Source of the DNA: JAHEGP01 sp963792875
Lineage (GTDB): Bacteria > Pseudomonadota > Gammaproteobacteria > Pseudomonadales > JAHEGP01
Length of the DNA stretch: 64,000 bases
Direction: 5' to 3'
Assembly: GCA_963792875.1 (NCBI GenBank)
Contig: CAWBXV010000001.1
Location: 172,213-236,212, forward strand
Position numbers and translations under genes: made by a program. Numbering within the stretch: position 1 is the stretch's first letter; every line of letters starts with the position of its first letter. Positions 44,826 through 54,179 of the stretch are shown piece after piece. The notes below the pieces were generated by a model that saw nothing but the letters and a program-made list of their open reading frames with translations, was not told the DNA's origin and made no database searches.

Positions 44826-45004
44826 TGCGTCTCGCGTTGCACTCCCATGCGCCCGCCGCAGTCGACCGGGCCGGTGTAATTATAGAAGTGCTCGGCATGG
44901 ACGCTGCCCGGTCTGCCCGCCGTCAGCCCATTTTTCGGTGATCGCGGCGAGGCGGCAGCGCATTTTGTGCGCGCCATCACGGCCGCAGCCCCGACTGCCA
45001 CGCA

Positions 45005-47485
45005 TCAGTGCAGCGAACGCAAAACCTGGACCGGCGGCGTGGCGACCACTCTGCGGCAGGCCAGCGTGCCGATCGCGGCGATCAGCACGGCCCCCAGCGA
45101 CGGACCAAGCACCCACAGCCAGATATGGGGCCGCCACGCCATGTGGAACAGCTGCGCCTGCAGCACCCAGGTCGTGGCTTCAGCACCCAGCGCCGCCAGC
45201 AGCCCGGCCATGGCGCCCAGCAGCAGGAACTCGATGAGCAGCGCCCCCAGCACCAGCCGGGACGGGGCGCCGAGCGTGCGCAGGATGGAGCTCTCCCGGA
45301 AGCGCTCGTCGAGCCCGGCCTGCACGGTCGCCAGCAGCACCAGACCACCGCAGGCCACCACCACCCACAGGATGGCCTCGATGGCCAGGCTCACCTGATC
45401 GATGACGGCCCGGATCTGGGCGATGATGGCGTCGATCTCGATGAGGGTCACGGCGGGCAGAAGCCTCACCAGCTCCGACAACAGGCCCTTGCGCTGGGGC
45501 GGCAGGTAAAAGCTGGTCATATAGGTCATGGGATAGCGCTGCAGCAGGCGCGGCGGGAAGATCATATAGAAATTGGGGCGCATGTTTTCCCAGTTGACGC
45601 CCCGGATACTGCTCACCGCCACCTCGAAGCGCTCGCTGCCGATCTGGAAGCGCAGCAGCGAGCCTACCCCGACGCCCAGGCTCTGCGCCAGCTGCGCCTC
45701 GATCGAGACCTGCCGGGCGTCGCTGTCGGCGGGCCACCAGGCGCCGGCGCGCAGCGGATTGTCGGCCGGCGGCCGGGCGGCGCTGGTGAGGCTCAGCTCC
45801 CGGTCCAGATCGGGCGCGGCGGTGTCGGCGCTGCGCGCGAGCTGCTCCAGCGCCACCCCGTCGACGTGGGTCAGGCGCCCGCGCACCACCGGGAAGATAC
45901 CGCCGTGCCCCAGCCCGTGGCGGTCCAGCCAGCCCTCGAGGCGGGGCACGTCCGCCGGCAGCAGGTTGATCAGAAAGTGGTTGGGCGCGTCCTCGGGCAG
46001 CTCGCGCTGCCACTCCGCAATCAGCGAGGTGCGCGTCACCAGCAGTACCAGCAGCAGCATGATGGTGATGGCGAACACCACGATCTGCAGCGCATTTTCC
46101 ATCCCGCGACGGCGCAGTGAAGAGGTCGCCAGCAGCCAGCGATTGCCGGCATGGGCACCCACCAGCCGGGTGGAGCGGATCAGCGCCACCCCGCAGACCG
46201 CCACCAGCAGCACCGTGCTGAGCAGGCCCGCGAACACCGCGCCCGCCAGCCAGAGGCTGCGGCTGTACCACAGCATGAGGCCGAACAGGCCGGCCAGGCC
46301 CAGCGACCAGCTCAGCCAGGGACCCAGGCGCTCCACCTGCACGTCCCGCCGCAGCGCCGCCAGCGGCGACACACCGCGCAGCGCCCACACCGGCGGCAGC
46401 GCAAAGGCGAACAGACACACCAGGCCGGTGGCGGCGCCCAGCGCGTAGGGATGCCAGCCGGCCACGCCCAGGTCGGCGCCGGCCAGCGCCGTCAGCACGC
46501 TGACGATGGCGGCCTGAATGAGCCAGCCCAGGGCAAATCCCAGCAGTATCGCGACGACGGCCAGGGCCAGAAATTTCTGGGCATAGATGACGGTAATGGC
46601 GCGCGCCGAAGCCCCCAGCGTCTTGAGCACCGCGACGCCCTGAATATGGCGCTCGGTGTAGCGCCGCGCCGCGATGGCGATGGCGGCTCCCGCCAGCGCC
46701 ACGCCCAGCGAGCCCCCCAGCAGCAGGTAGCTCTGCGCCCGGTCGATGGCCCGGGCCAGGCCCGGGCGGTCCTCGTCCGGCGTGCGCAGGCGCTGCTCGG
46801 GCAGCAGCAGCGGCCCGATGCGATCCCGGTAGGCCGTGATGGCGGCCGCGTCACCGGCGAAACCGTAGCGGTAGCGCACCCGGCTGCCGGGCTGCACAAC
46901 CCCGGTCGCGGGCAGGTCGTCCACGTGCATGATCAGGCGTGGACCCAGCCCGAGACCGCCGGCCATGCCGCCGGGTGCGTCCAGCAGCACGGCGGCGAGC
47001 GTGAAGCTCGCATCACCCACATCGACCAACCCGCCGGGCTCGACGCCGAGGGCATCCAGCAGCCGCCGCTCAGCCCACAGCTGACCTCGCGGCGGACCAC
47101 CGCTGGTCCGTCGCGGCGCGGCGCCGGGGTCGCCCTCGAGCCGTATCGCGCCACGCAGCGGAAAGTGACCGTCCACCGCCGTCACCGCGCTGATCTGCAG
47201 GTGCTCGCCACGGGCGGCCATGGTGGCGAAGGACAGGCTGTAGGCGCTGCGCAGCCCCAGCGCCCGCGCCGGCGCCAGCAGCTCGTCCCCCACCGGTCGC
47301 GGGCTCTGCAGCACCAGGTCGGCCCCGAGCATGTCGCCGCTGCGCGCGACGATGGCGCTGCCCAGGCGCTCGCTGAACAGCCCCACCCCGGTGACGATGG
47401 CCACCGCCAGCGCCAGCGCCACCAGCAGGATGCCGATATCGCCGCCGCGCCAATCGCGGTACAGGAGGCGCAGGCCGACGCTCAC
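45005..47485 (-). CDS. ybbP: FtsX/MacB-like ABC transporter permease (YbbP type)
   Basis: An 826-residue inner-membrane permease with about ten TM helices. An N-terminal helix (GILLVALALAVAIVTGVGLF) precedes a large periplasmic domain; FtsX-type repeats lie near residues 255-380 (AVLKTLGASARAITV) and at the C-terminus (SILRTLGAPSRLVLGAL). It partners the adjacent ATPase. The E. coli YbbAP-TesA neighbourhood is the same. Proposed role is extraction or release of lipophilic molecules, perhaps with the lysophospholipase TesA. Start is GTG at 47485, overlapping the ATPase stop as GTGA. Confidence 0.88.
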   Translation of the reverse strand: MSVGLRLLYRDWRGGDIGILLVALALAVAIVTGVGLFSERLGSAIVARSGDMLGADLVLQSPRPVGDELLAPARALGLRSAYSLSFATMAARGEHLQISAVTAVDGHFPLRGAIRLEGDPGAAPRRTSGGPPRGQLWAERRLLDALGVEPGGLVDVGDASFTLAAVLLDAPGGMAGGLGLGPRLIMHVDDLPATGVVQPGSRVRYRYGFAGDAAAITAYRDRIGPLLLPEQRLRTPDEDRPGLARAIDRAQSYLLLGGSLGVALAGAAIAIAARRYTERHIQGVAVLKTLGASARAITVIYAQKFLALAVVAILLGFALGWLIQAAIVSVLTALAGADLGVAGWHPYALGAATGLVCLFAFALPPVWALRGVSPLAALRRDVQVERLGPWLSWSLGLAGLFGLMLWYSRSLWLAGAVFAGLLSTVLLVAVCGVALIRSTRLVGAHAGNRWLLATSSLRRRGMENALQIVVFAITIMLLLVLLVTRTSLIAEWQRELPEDAPNHFLINLLPADVPRLEGWLDRHGLGHGGIFPVVRGRLTHVDGVALEQLARSADTAAPDLDRELSLTSAARPPADNPLRAGAWWPADSDARQVSIEAQLAQSLGVGVGSLLRFQIGSERFEVAVSSIRGVNWENMRPNFYMIFPPRLLQRYPMTYMTSFYLPPQRKGLLSELVRLLPAVTLIEIDAIIAQIRAVIDQVSLAIEAILWVVVACGGLVLLATVQAGLDERFRESSILRTLGAPSRLVLGALLIEFLLLGAMAGLLAALGAEATTWVLQAQLFHMAWRPHIWLWVLGPSLGAVLIAAIGTLACRRVVATPPVQVLRSLH

Positions 47486-48156
47486 CGCCCCGCCCCCACC
47501 CGCACCACGGCGCCGTCGAGCAGCTCGAAGTGCACGGCGCAGCGGCCGGTGAGCCCCTGGTCGTGGGTGACCAGCACCAGGGTCGCGCCCATATCGCGAT
47601 TGAGCTCGAACAGCAGATCGATGATATGCTGGCCCGTTTTCAGGTCGAGATTGCCGGTGGGCTCATCGGCGAATAAGATCCTGGGCCGCGTGGCGAACGC
47701 CCGGGCGATGGCCACCCGCTGCTGCTCACCGCCCGAGAGCTGCCGCGGGTAGTGGTTGAGGCGATGGCCAAGGCCGACCCGCTGCAGGTATTCCAGGGCG
47801 CCACGGCGCGCCGCGGGCGACCGCTTCAGTTCCAGCGGCAGCATGACGTTTTCCAGCGCGGTCAGCGCGGGCAGCAGTTGGAACGACTGAAACACGAAGC
47901 CGACCAGTTCGCTGCGGACGGCCGCGCGCTGATCCTCGTCCATGGCGGTCAGCTCCCGGCCATCGAGCCAGATGCGCCCGGCGCTGGGCAGATCGAGGCC
48001 GGCGAGAATGCCCAGCAGCGTCGACTTGCCCGAGCCCGAGGCGCCGGTAATCGCCGCCGTCTCGCCAGCGCGGATTGTCAAATTTACGGCGTCCAGTATG
48101 CTGATGCTCTCGGACGCCGCCGCGATCGTCTTGCTGATCGCGTCTGTGCGTATCAT
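47482..48156 (-). CDS. ybbA: ABC transporter ATPase (YbbA, LolD-like)
   Basis: A 224-residue ATPase of the MacB/LolD group. Walker A GASGSGKSTLLGIL near residue 42, signature QLSGGEQQRVAIARA near 143, Walker B ILFADEPTGNLD near 162, switch His in VTHDQGLTG. The start is ATG at 48156 (MIRTDAISKTI); upstream extension would run into tesA. Only 17 bp separate its start from the divergent tesA start, so promoters must overlap the coding regions. It works with the overlapping YbbP permease. Confidence 0.9.
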   Translation of the reverse strand: MIRTDAISKTIAAASESISILDAVNLTIRAGETAAITGASGSGKSTLLGILAGLDLPSAGRIWLDGRELTAMDEDQRAAVRSELVGFVFQSFQLLPALTALENVMLPLELKRSPAARRGALEYLQRVGLGHRLNHYPRQLSGGEQQRVAIARAFATRPRILFADEPTGNLDLKTGQHIIDLLFELNRDMGATLVLVTHDQGLTGRCAVHFELLDGAVVRVGAGR

Positions 48157-48173
48157 CGCCAAGGTGGATTCCA

Positions 48174-48836
48174 ATGAAAAAGACCCCCGTTGCGCTGCTG
48201 AGCCTGGCATTATTAACCAGTTTCACCGGCACATGCCATGCGCTCACGCGCGTTCTCATCGTGGGCGACAGCCTCAGCGCCGCCTATGGAATGCCCGTGG
48301 AATACGGCTGGGTCGCACTGCTGGATGCCCGCCTGCGGGCGCTGGAGTCAGACACCACCGTGATCAACGCCAGCATCAGCGGCGAGACGTCCGCCGGGGG
48401 CGTGGCGCGGCTGCCGGCGTTGCTGGAGCAGCACCGGCCGGGCATCGTCGTCATCGAACTGGGCGGCAACGATGGCCTGCGGGGCTATCCCGTCCCACAA
48501 CTGCGCGACAACCTGCTGCAGATGGTGCGCCTGTCGCGCGCCGCCGGCGCCGACGTGCTGCTGGTGGGCATGCGCATCCTGCCCAACTACGGCAAGCGCT
48601 ATACCGAGGCGTTCCACCAGAGCTTCGTCGACCTTGCCGCGCAGGAGCAGGTGCCGCTGGTGCCCTTTCTGCTGGACGGCCTGACGGTCTCCGGCGAGGT
48701 GCTGCAGAGCGACGGCATCCACCCCACCGCTGCCGCCCAGCCCATGATGCTGGACAACGTCTGGCCGACCCTGGAGTCCCTGCTCGCCGCCCGCCAACCC
48801 CAAACGGAGTCGGACCATGCCGCCACAGACCCCTGA
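48174..48836 (+). CDS. tesA: Acyl-CoA thioesterase I / lysophospholipase L1 (arylesterase)
   Basis: A 220-residue SGNH hydrolase of the periplasm. Signal peptide is residues 1-23. Block I GDSLSAAYGM has the catalytic Ser, block III is GGNDGLRG and block V DGIHPTAAAQ holds the Asp-His. It hydrolyses acyl thioesters and lysophospholipids. AAGGTGG lies six bases upstream of the ATG. It is divergent from ybbA and overlaps bioA by 20 bp, so tesA and bioA are probably co-transcribed. Confidence 0.93.
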   Translation: MKKTPVALLSLALLTSFTGTCHALTRVLIVGDSLSAAYGMPVEYGWVALLDARLRALESDTTVINASISGETSAGGVARLPALLEQHRPGIVVIELGGNDGLRGYPVPQLRDNLLQMVRLSRAAGADVLLVGMRILPNYGKRYTEAFHQSFVDLAAQEQVPLVPFLLDGLTVSGEVLQSDGIHPTAAAQPMMLDNVWPTLESLLAARQPQTESDHAATDP

Positions 48837-50112
48837 CGACCTGCTCGCCTTCGACCGCGCGCACCTCTGGCACCCCTACGCCTCGGCGACCGCGCCGCCC
48901 CCGGCCTACCCCGTGGTCGGCGCCAGGGGTGTGTATCTGGAGCTGGCCGACGGGCGCCGCCTGGTCGACGGCATGGCGTCGTGGTGGTGTGCCATCCACG
49001 GCTACAACCATCCCGTCATCAACGCCGCCGCCATTGACCAGCTGCAGACCTGCTCCCACGTCATGTTCGGCGGTATCACGCACCCGGCCGCCGTGGGCCT
49101 GGGCCAGCGCCTGCTGCAGCTCGCCCCGGCGACCATGAGCCGCATCTTCTACAGCGACTCCGGCTCCGTCGCGGTCGAAGTGGCCATCAAGATGGCCCTG
49201 CAGTACTGGCTGTCCGCGGGCCGGAGCGAGCGCACCCGCCTGCTCACCGTCAGAAGCGGCTACCACGGCGACACCTTCGGCGCCATGGCGGTGTGCGACC
49301 CGGTCACCGGCATGCACCACCTGTTCCAGCGGGTACTGCCACAGCATCTCTTTGCCGAGGCCCCGGCGCCCGGCTTCTATGAGACCTTCGAGGAGGCGCA
49401 CATCGCCGACTTCAAGGGCCTGCTGACGCGCCACGCGGGCGAGATCGCCGCCGTGATCCTGGAACCCATCGCCCAGGGGGCAGGCGGCATGCGCTTCTAT
49501 GCCCCCGGCTACCTGCGCCGCGTGCGCGAACTCTGCGACGAATGCGGCGTGCTGCTGATTCTGGACGAGATCGCCACCGGCTTCGGCCGCACCGGCCGCA
49601 TGTTCGCCTGCGAACACGCCGGCATCGAGCCCGACATCCTGTGCATCGGCAAGGCTCTGACCGGCGGCTACCTGAGCATGGCCGCCACGCTGTGCAGCGA
49701 GCGGGTCGCCGGGCAGATCAGCGCCGGCGAGGCCGGCGTGCTGATGCACGGCCCCACCTTCATGGCCAACCCGCTGGCCTGCCGCATCGCCTGCGCCAGC
49801 ATCGACCTGCTGCTGGCGCAGGACTGGGCCGGCACTATCCGCCGCATCGAGCGCGTGCTCGAGCGCGAGCTGGCAGCGGCCCGCCCACTGCCGGGCGTCG
49901 CCGACGTGCGGGTGCTCGGCGCTATCGGCGTCATCGAGATGAAGCGGGAGGTGGTGCTGGCCGACATCCAGCGGCGCTTCGTCGACGCCGGCATCTGGGT
50001 CAGGCCGTTCGGCAGACTGGTTTACGTGATGCCGCCCTACGTCATCACCGACGACGAGCTGAGCTTTCTGTGCACGCGCATGGTCGAGGTGCTGGCCCGG
50101 GGCGGGGACTGA
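48817..50112 (+). CDS. bioA: Adenosylmethionine-8-amino-7-oxononanoate aminotransferase
   Basis: BioA makes 7,8-diaminopelargonate in biotin synthesis, using SAM as amino donor. The 431-residue class III aminotransferase opens with FDRAHLWHPYASAT, typical of BioA. It has SWWCAIHGYNHPVI near residue 55, YHGDTFGAMAVCD near 150, the PLP Asp in LILDEIATGFGRTG near 250 and the PLP lysine in CIGKALTGGYLSM near 285. No other bio gene is in the window, so bioA is separated from bioBFCD here. Confidence 0.95.
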   Translation: MPPQTPDDLLAFDRAHLWHPYASATAPPPAYPVVGARGVYLELADGRRLVDGMASWWCAIHGYNHPVINAAAIDQLQTCSHVMFGGITHPAAVGLGQRLLQLAPATMSRIFYSDSGSVAVEVAIKMALQYWLSAGRSERTRLLTVRSGYHGDTFGAMAVCDPVTGMHHLFQRVLPQHLFAEAPAPGFYETFEEAHIADFKGLLTRHAGEIAAVILEPIAQGAGGMRFYAPGYLRRVRELCDECGVLLILDEIATGFGRTGRMFACEHAGIEPDILCIGKALTGGYLSMAATLCSERVAGQISAGEAGVLMHGPTFMANPLACRIACASIDLLLAQDWAGTIRRIERVLERELAAARPLPGVADVRVLGAIGVIEMKREVVLADIQRRFVDAGIWVRPFGRLVYVMPPYVITDDELSFLCTRMVEVLARGGD

Positions 50113-50180
50113 CCCCGGGCATCGCCGCCGCCCGCTGCTGCGCCGGCTCCGACCGCGCGGCAGGCCCTCCGGGATCGACG

Positions 50181-50199
50181 CGGCAGCCGGGCGCTGCCG
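50181..50199. repeat. Short hairpin between bioA and the convergent lipase gene
   Basis: Perfect 7-bp arms (CGGCAGC / GCTGCCG) with a 5-base loop lie in the 96-bp convergent gap. No T-run follows on either strand, so it is only a weak candidate for transcription end. Confidence 0.35.
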
Positions 50200-50208
50200 T
50201 CAAACCGT

Positions 50209-51063
50209 TCAGCGCTGCGCGCGCCTGCGAAACCCCGATGGACCCCGCAGCTCGGCATGCCGACGCTCTGAGATACCGGCGATCGCCTCGATGTACTCAT
50301 CGATGGAGTGGTCCGACAACTGGTCGATCTGCAGCCTCAGCAGCGAGTCTCCGAATCCCCGCAGCCGGTCAACCGATCTGGCCATGCCGGTGATTCCTGC
50401 CAGCTGGCCCTTGCGGTTGATATACATCTCGCGCCCGGAGTGGCGATAGCCGAACCAGCGCGGCGGCAGGCGTGGCACGATGTCGTTGTTATTCACCCAG
50501 CGCACATGATTGATATCGCAGAAGTTGATGTATCGCCGATCCCCCACGCGTGGACTGCCGTAGGTGTACAGCCCCGATGGCGTCGCGTCGATATGGGCGA
50601 GAAAGCAGCGCCCGGCGCAGATGGTGGCCATCGCCCCGCCCAGCGAATGGCCCGCGAACCACAATGGCTTGGGATTATCTTTGATCGCCCGCTCGATCAT
50701 CGGCCACAGCTGATCACATTCGCTCTTGAAGCCCCGGTGAACCCGCCCGACGGTTTCGGCCGCCACCGCCAGCGCGTTGACATCGGCCTTGACGTCATTG
50801 ATGTCGTCCGGTTCTGTCCCCCGGCAGACGATGACGCTGTCCACGTCATTCTCGAAGTGATACGCCTGCGCACCGTCGCGATCGAAAAACTCGAACTTGG
50901 TGATGCCCACCTGGCGCAGGATGCTCTCCGCCTCGTGCGGCTCAAAATAGGACACCTTCGCCAGCTCGGCGAACAACAGCGACCGCTCCAGCTGATCCAT
51001 CTTTTCGATCGGCCCCGCACTCCGCGTACGAAACTCGAAACTACCGCTTTCCTCATCACTCAT
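50209..51063 (-). CDS. Class 3 lipase (alpha/beta hydrolase)
   Basis: A 284-residue cytosolic-looking lipase (no signal peptide). The nucleophile elbow is FAGHSLGGAMATI near residue 140, followed by YTYGSPRVGDRRY, typical of lipase class 3. The acid Asp is likely in VNNNDIVPRLPP near 193 and the His in QLSDHSIDEYIEAI near 255. An early conserved region is IVCRGTEPDDINDVKAD. Substrate is unknown. It stands alone, convergent with bioA. Confidence 0.85.
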   Translation of the reverse strand: MSDEESGSFEFRTRSAGPIEKMDQLERSLLFAELAKVSYFEPHEAESILRQVGITKFEFFDRDGAQAYHFENDVDSVIVCRGTEPDDINDVKADVNALAVAAETVGRVHRGFKSECDQLWPMIERAIKDNPKPLWFAGHSLGGAMATICAGRCFLAHIDATPSGLYTYGSPRVGDRRYINFCDINHVRWVNNNDIVPRLPPRWFGYRHSGREMYINRKGQLAGITGMARSVDRLRGFGDSLLRLQIDQLSDHSIDEYIEAIAGISERRHAELRGPSGFRRRAQR

Positions 51064-51700
51064 CGTCGCTACCTGCAGAAGTAAGTAACACTCGCTGTCA
51101 TCGCCGCCAGCACCTCAGCAGCGCCGGGCGCCAGGCAACAGGCCGCCAGCGCCGCGGTCCTGGGCACCAGACCCGCCACCGCCAAACCGCAGTCCCCCAT
51201 GGAACCACCCCGCGCCCGCACAACCCCGCGCCCTGACTGCCGCGAGCGCCCCCACGCCTGCGCCCGGTCCGCAGAAAAACGGGCGCTTCGACCAACCGCA
51301 TCGCGGGTTGACTACCGCAGACGGACCGCTCGCCGCCGGCAGGATTCGACCAGCAGGCGAACTTTTGAGCAGGATAAGGGCTAAAATACTTCGGGAGATT
51401 GCCCTACGGCGGGTGCCTCGTCAAGCCGGGCGTGCGCCTGTGCGCCGACCCCCGATCGCGCTGTTCAAGGCCGCTGCCCCGCCAGAACTGGCCAGCAGCA
51501 AAGTGTTGACCTGACAGCGTGCTCTCTGCAGAATGATTTGGCCGTGATAAAGGTTGTCTTGCATCGATGCTGCTTCAGTGATCGATCACATGCCTGCAGT
51601 ACATGGCTCTGGGGCGCGATGCCAGACTGAAACACCGTGATCTGTTTATAGAGCGCCTTCCGACCACAGAATAACGACTGAACTGCAGGAGTCCCACAGC
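51064..51700. other. 637-bp gap with no recognisable gene; two short palindromes
   Basis: This lies between divergent genes (lipase minus, DUF937 plus). The open frames inside do not resemble proteins. The GC-rich left half is featureless. The right part from about 51520 has lower GC and holds the palindromes GCATCGATGC (51561-51570) and GTGATCGATCAC (51578-51589). Confidence 0.55.
51561..51589. promoter_or_regulatory. Paired palindromes upstream of the DUF937 gene
   Basis: GCATCGATGC and the 12-bp GTGATCGATCAC lie 8 bp apart, about 112-140 bp before the DUF937 start. They could be operator sites. The second resembles a CRP half-site pair but its spacing is 2 bp too short, so no regulator is named. 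Confidence 0.35.
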
Positions 51701-52816
51701 ATGGCCTTTAACATCATGGATTTGGTCAAGGATCAATTGACGCCGGACAATGTCGGCGCCATCGCTCGGATGCTGGGCGAAGACGACAAGAAGACGGCGA
51801 CCGGCATGGCGGGTGTCATCCCCTCAATTCTCGGCAGCCTGATCGGTGCGGTTGGCAAGCCCGACGGCGAGAAAGCATTCGGACAGGCCGTCGAGCAGGC
51901 CGACAGCGGCATCATGGGCAGCCTCGCCAGCGCTCTTGGCGGCGGCGGAGGAACCTCGCTGGCGTCCTCGGGCCTCAAGATGCTCGGCTCGTTTTTTGGT
52001 GATCACAAGCTCGCCCTGCTGACCAGCGCTATCGCGGGCTTCAGCGGCCTCTCCGGGAATTCCAGCAAATCCATGCTGGGGCTGGCGCTGCCCATGGTCC
52101 TGGGCATGCTGAAGAAGAAGGGCGCGTCCGATGGGCTGGACAGCAAAGGCCTCATCGGCATGCTGATGGGGCAGAAGGACAACGTCGCCAAGGCCATGCC
52201 CGCCGATCTTGGCAAGGCGCTCGCAGGCAGCGGACTGCTGGATAGCCTGGCAGGCAATGCGCCGGCGCGTCCCGCTCCCGCGCTCTCTGCGATGAGCGCC
52301 CCACCGCCCGCCGCGCCAGCCACCAAACCGCCTGAACGCAAAAGCGGCTCCCTGCTTGGCAAGTTGATTCCGCTCATCCTGCTGGCACTGGCGGCCCTGC
52401 TTGCCTACCAGTTTCTGCTGCGCCCCAAGATGGCACAGACTCCCCCAGCCGTGATCACGCAAGGGAGTACGGTGGGCGCTGTCGTCGACCAGGGCGTCGC
52501 CCTGACGGAAACAGTGACGAGGCTCGTCCGCGAAACGGGGCTCGCGCTCAACGGCATCACCGATGCAGCCACGGCACGCAGCGCACTGAGCAGCCTGCAG
52601 CGCATTGACAGCGATCTTGCCGGCGCCGTCGATCTGGCAGCACGGCTGACCCCAAGTCAGCAGCAGTCGGTTGCCGCCACGGCAGCCGGATTGACCGCGG
52701 ACTTGAGACGATCCGCCGTCAAGGCCAGCAGCGCGCCTGGTGCCAGCGCCGTCATCGGCGACACGCTGTCATCGATCATGGCGAGCCTGCAGCTACTGTC
52801 CGGCGTCAGCAAGTAG
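51701..52816 (+). CDS. DUF937-family protein with one TM helix
   Basis: A 371-residue protein of unknown function. Residues ~1-185 are DUF937-like: alternating small-residue helices and glycine runs (ALGGGGGTSLASSGLKMLG). A Pro/Ala linker at 190-215 leads to one TM helix near 222-241 (LIPLILLALAALLAYQFLL). The last ~130 residues are probably extracytoplasmic and helical, with a MAQTPP start. CAGGAG lies nine bases before the ATG. The neighbours give no functional clue. Confidence 0.75.
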   Translation: MAFNIMDLVKDQLTPDNVGAIARMLGEDDKKTATGMAGVIPSILGSLIGAVGKPDGEKAFGQAVEQADSGIMGSLASALGGGGGTSLASSGLKMLGSFFGDHKLALLTSAIAGFSGLSGNSSKSMLGLALPMVLGMLKKKGASDGLDSKGLIGMLMGQKDNVAKAMPADLGKALAGSGLLDSLAGNAPARPAPALSAMSAPPPAAPATKPPERKSGSLLGKLIPLILLALAALLAYQFLLRPKMAQTPPAVITQGSTVGAVVDQGVALTETVTRLVRETGLALNGITDAATARSALSSLQRIDSDLAGAVDLAARLTPSQQQSVAATAAGLTADLRRSAVKASSAPGASAVIGDTLSSIMASLQLLSGVSK

Positions 52817-52997
52817 CCAGCGCCACGCCTCGCGGGCGAGAACGACCGGCATGTCGCGATTGCGCATACCGGTCGGGCCTGGCCCGCCATCAATGCGTGC
52901 TGCCGTGGCTGCCACCATCACCGCGCGGCCCGGCGCTGCCGGGCTCTGCCTCGCTCAGCGATAGCTCCCTCGGGGCTTTCAGGATTGCGGAACGAGG

Positions 52998-53528
52998 TCA
53001 GGTTTGCGGGACGAGGGTGCGAAAAAGCTGCTCCAGAGCCTGCTTTGCCTCCGTAATCGATGGCCTGTAGGGGTTGAAGCGCGCCGTCGCGCTGGAGATT
53101 TTCTTGTAGAGCGCCTTGTCCTGAATATCTGCCGTGATGCCGATCGCGAACCCTAAGCCCACCGCGACCGGAGTGACCACACCGGCGATAAGCGTGCCGA
53201 GCACCGGAATGGCCGTCACCACCAGCGCAATGACCAGACCCAGCATCACGCCGAATGTCGCATAGGGAAACTGGGCCTGCAACGCTACCGCGATCTCCAC
53301 GATGCGCTTACCGACCTGGAAAGTCTTCCCTCCGCCCGCCACGGTCAGCTTCTTCAAGCGGGAGACCACGGCCTGGTACTGCGGTGACAGCTTGAGACGT
53401 TCGATATAGGCATCCAGCCCGCTGTCACTCACGCCGCCATCCAAACCGCGCAGGAGCGCCTCCTGTTCGCTGGAGAGCTCTGCCGCCACTTTCTTGCCCG
53501 TCTCGGGGTTGACCGCTTCAACTTTCAT
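52998..53528 (-). CDS. Unknown membrane protein, 176 residues
   Basis: No family recognised. The N-terminal ~65 residues are soluble and charged (GKKVAAELSSEQEALLRGL). Two hydrophobic segments follow near residues 92-112 (YATFGVMLGLVIALVVTAIPV) and 114-135 (LIAGVVTPVAVGLGFAIGI), probably a hairpin with both ends inside. A basic C-terminal tail has NPYRPSITEAKQALEQL. ATG at 53528 has a GGAGG upstream. Codon use is like the surroundings, so it looks like a real gene. Confidence 0.6.
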   Translation of the reverse strand: MKVEAVNPETGKKVAAELSSEQEALLRGLDGGVSDSGLDAYIERLKLSPQYQAVVSRLKKLTVAGGGKTFQVGKRIVEIAVALQAQFPYATFGVMLGLVIALVVTAIPVLGTLIAGVVTPVAVGLGFAIGITADIQDKALYKKISSATARFNPYRPSITEAKQALEQLFRTLVPQT

Positions 53529-53715
53529 CCTGCCTCCTCAGCATCTGTCAAGGGGCCATCTCCGGACGCATCGCCCAACCCCAGCCCGCCACTTTACCGG
53601 ACACAGCTACCCGGCGTCACTAGCGGCAGCAACGACGGTCAAAGCAGCCCGGCCATGGCCAGGCGGGCACACGACCACAGCGGTGACGTCCGGCATCACC
53701 GCCCTCGGGTTATCG

Positions 53716-53955
53716 TCAGCCGCCTGCGCGTTCGCCCTGCTTGCCTCTGACACCGTCGCGGACTTCTTCCTGTTTACAGTCGCGCTTGTCCTTGCCGGCA
53801 ACGCCTTCCTCCTGGCGGCAATCTCTCTTGTCCTGACGCTCATCAGACCGGCCTCGCTCCTCGCGCCGATCCTGGCGATCATCGGGCCCGGCATAAACTG
53901 ACACCGGCGTGACGGCGAGCAGCACCACTGCCGCGATTGCGGTTGAAAATTTCAT
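53716..53955 (-). CDS. Small secreted protein rich in Asp, Arg, Lys and Glu
   Basis: A 79-residue protein: signal peptide 1-22 (KFSTAIAAVVLLAVTPVSVYA), then ~57 residues almost entirely charged. A repeated unit DKRDCRQEE / DKRDCKQEE carries one cysteine each. The start is ATG at 53955, since GGGAG lies eight bases upstream; an ATG two codons earlier is too close. No homologue recognised. The two Cys in repeated units could form a disulfide or bind metal, but this is speculative. Confidence 0.55.
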   Translation of the reverse strand: MKFSTAIAAVVLLAVTPVSVYAGPDDRQDRREERGRSDERQDKRDCRQEEGVAGKDKRDCKQEEVRDGVRGKQGERAGG

Positions 53956-54179
53956 CGGCATTCTCCCTCTGTGTTGTAAAGAGTGACGTCAGTCTATGGA
54001 CCCCACCGTTGTTCGATGCAGGCATCAACCCGATTCTTCAAACGACGGCCGGCCTGAAACACTCGTTACCCTACAGCCTGCCGCCGCCGAAGTCGATCAC
54101 CCATCGCAGCTCCTGCGATCGCGCCTGCCAACCGCAACTTCAGTGGAAATTCGTCGTGATTTTTCGCGCGATTCCTGCA

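Noticed and set aside
51578..51589. CRP or FNR binding site upstream of the DUF937 gene
   Set aside because: The GTGA...TCAC arms are separated by 4 rather than 6 bases and the FNR TTGAT arms are lacking, so only an unnamed palindrome is reported.
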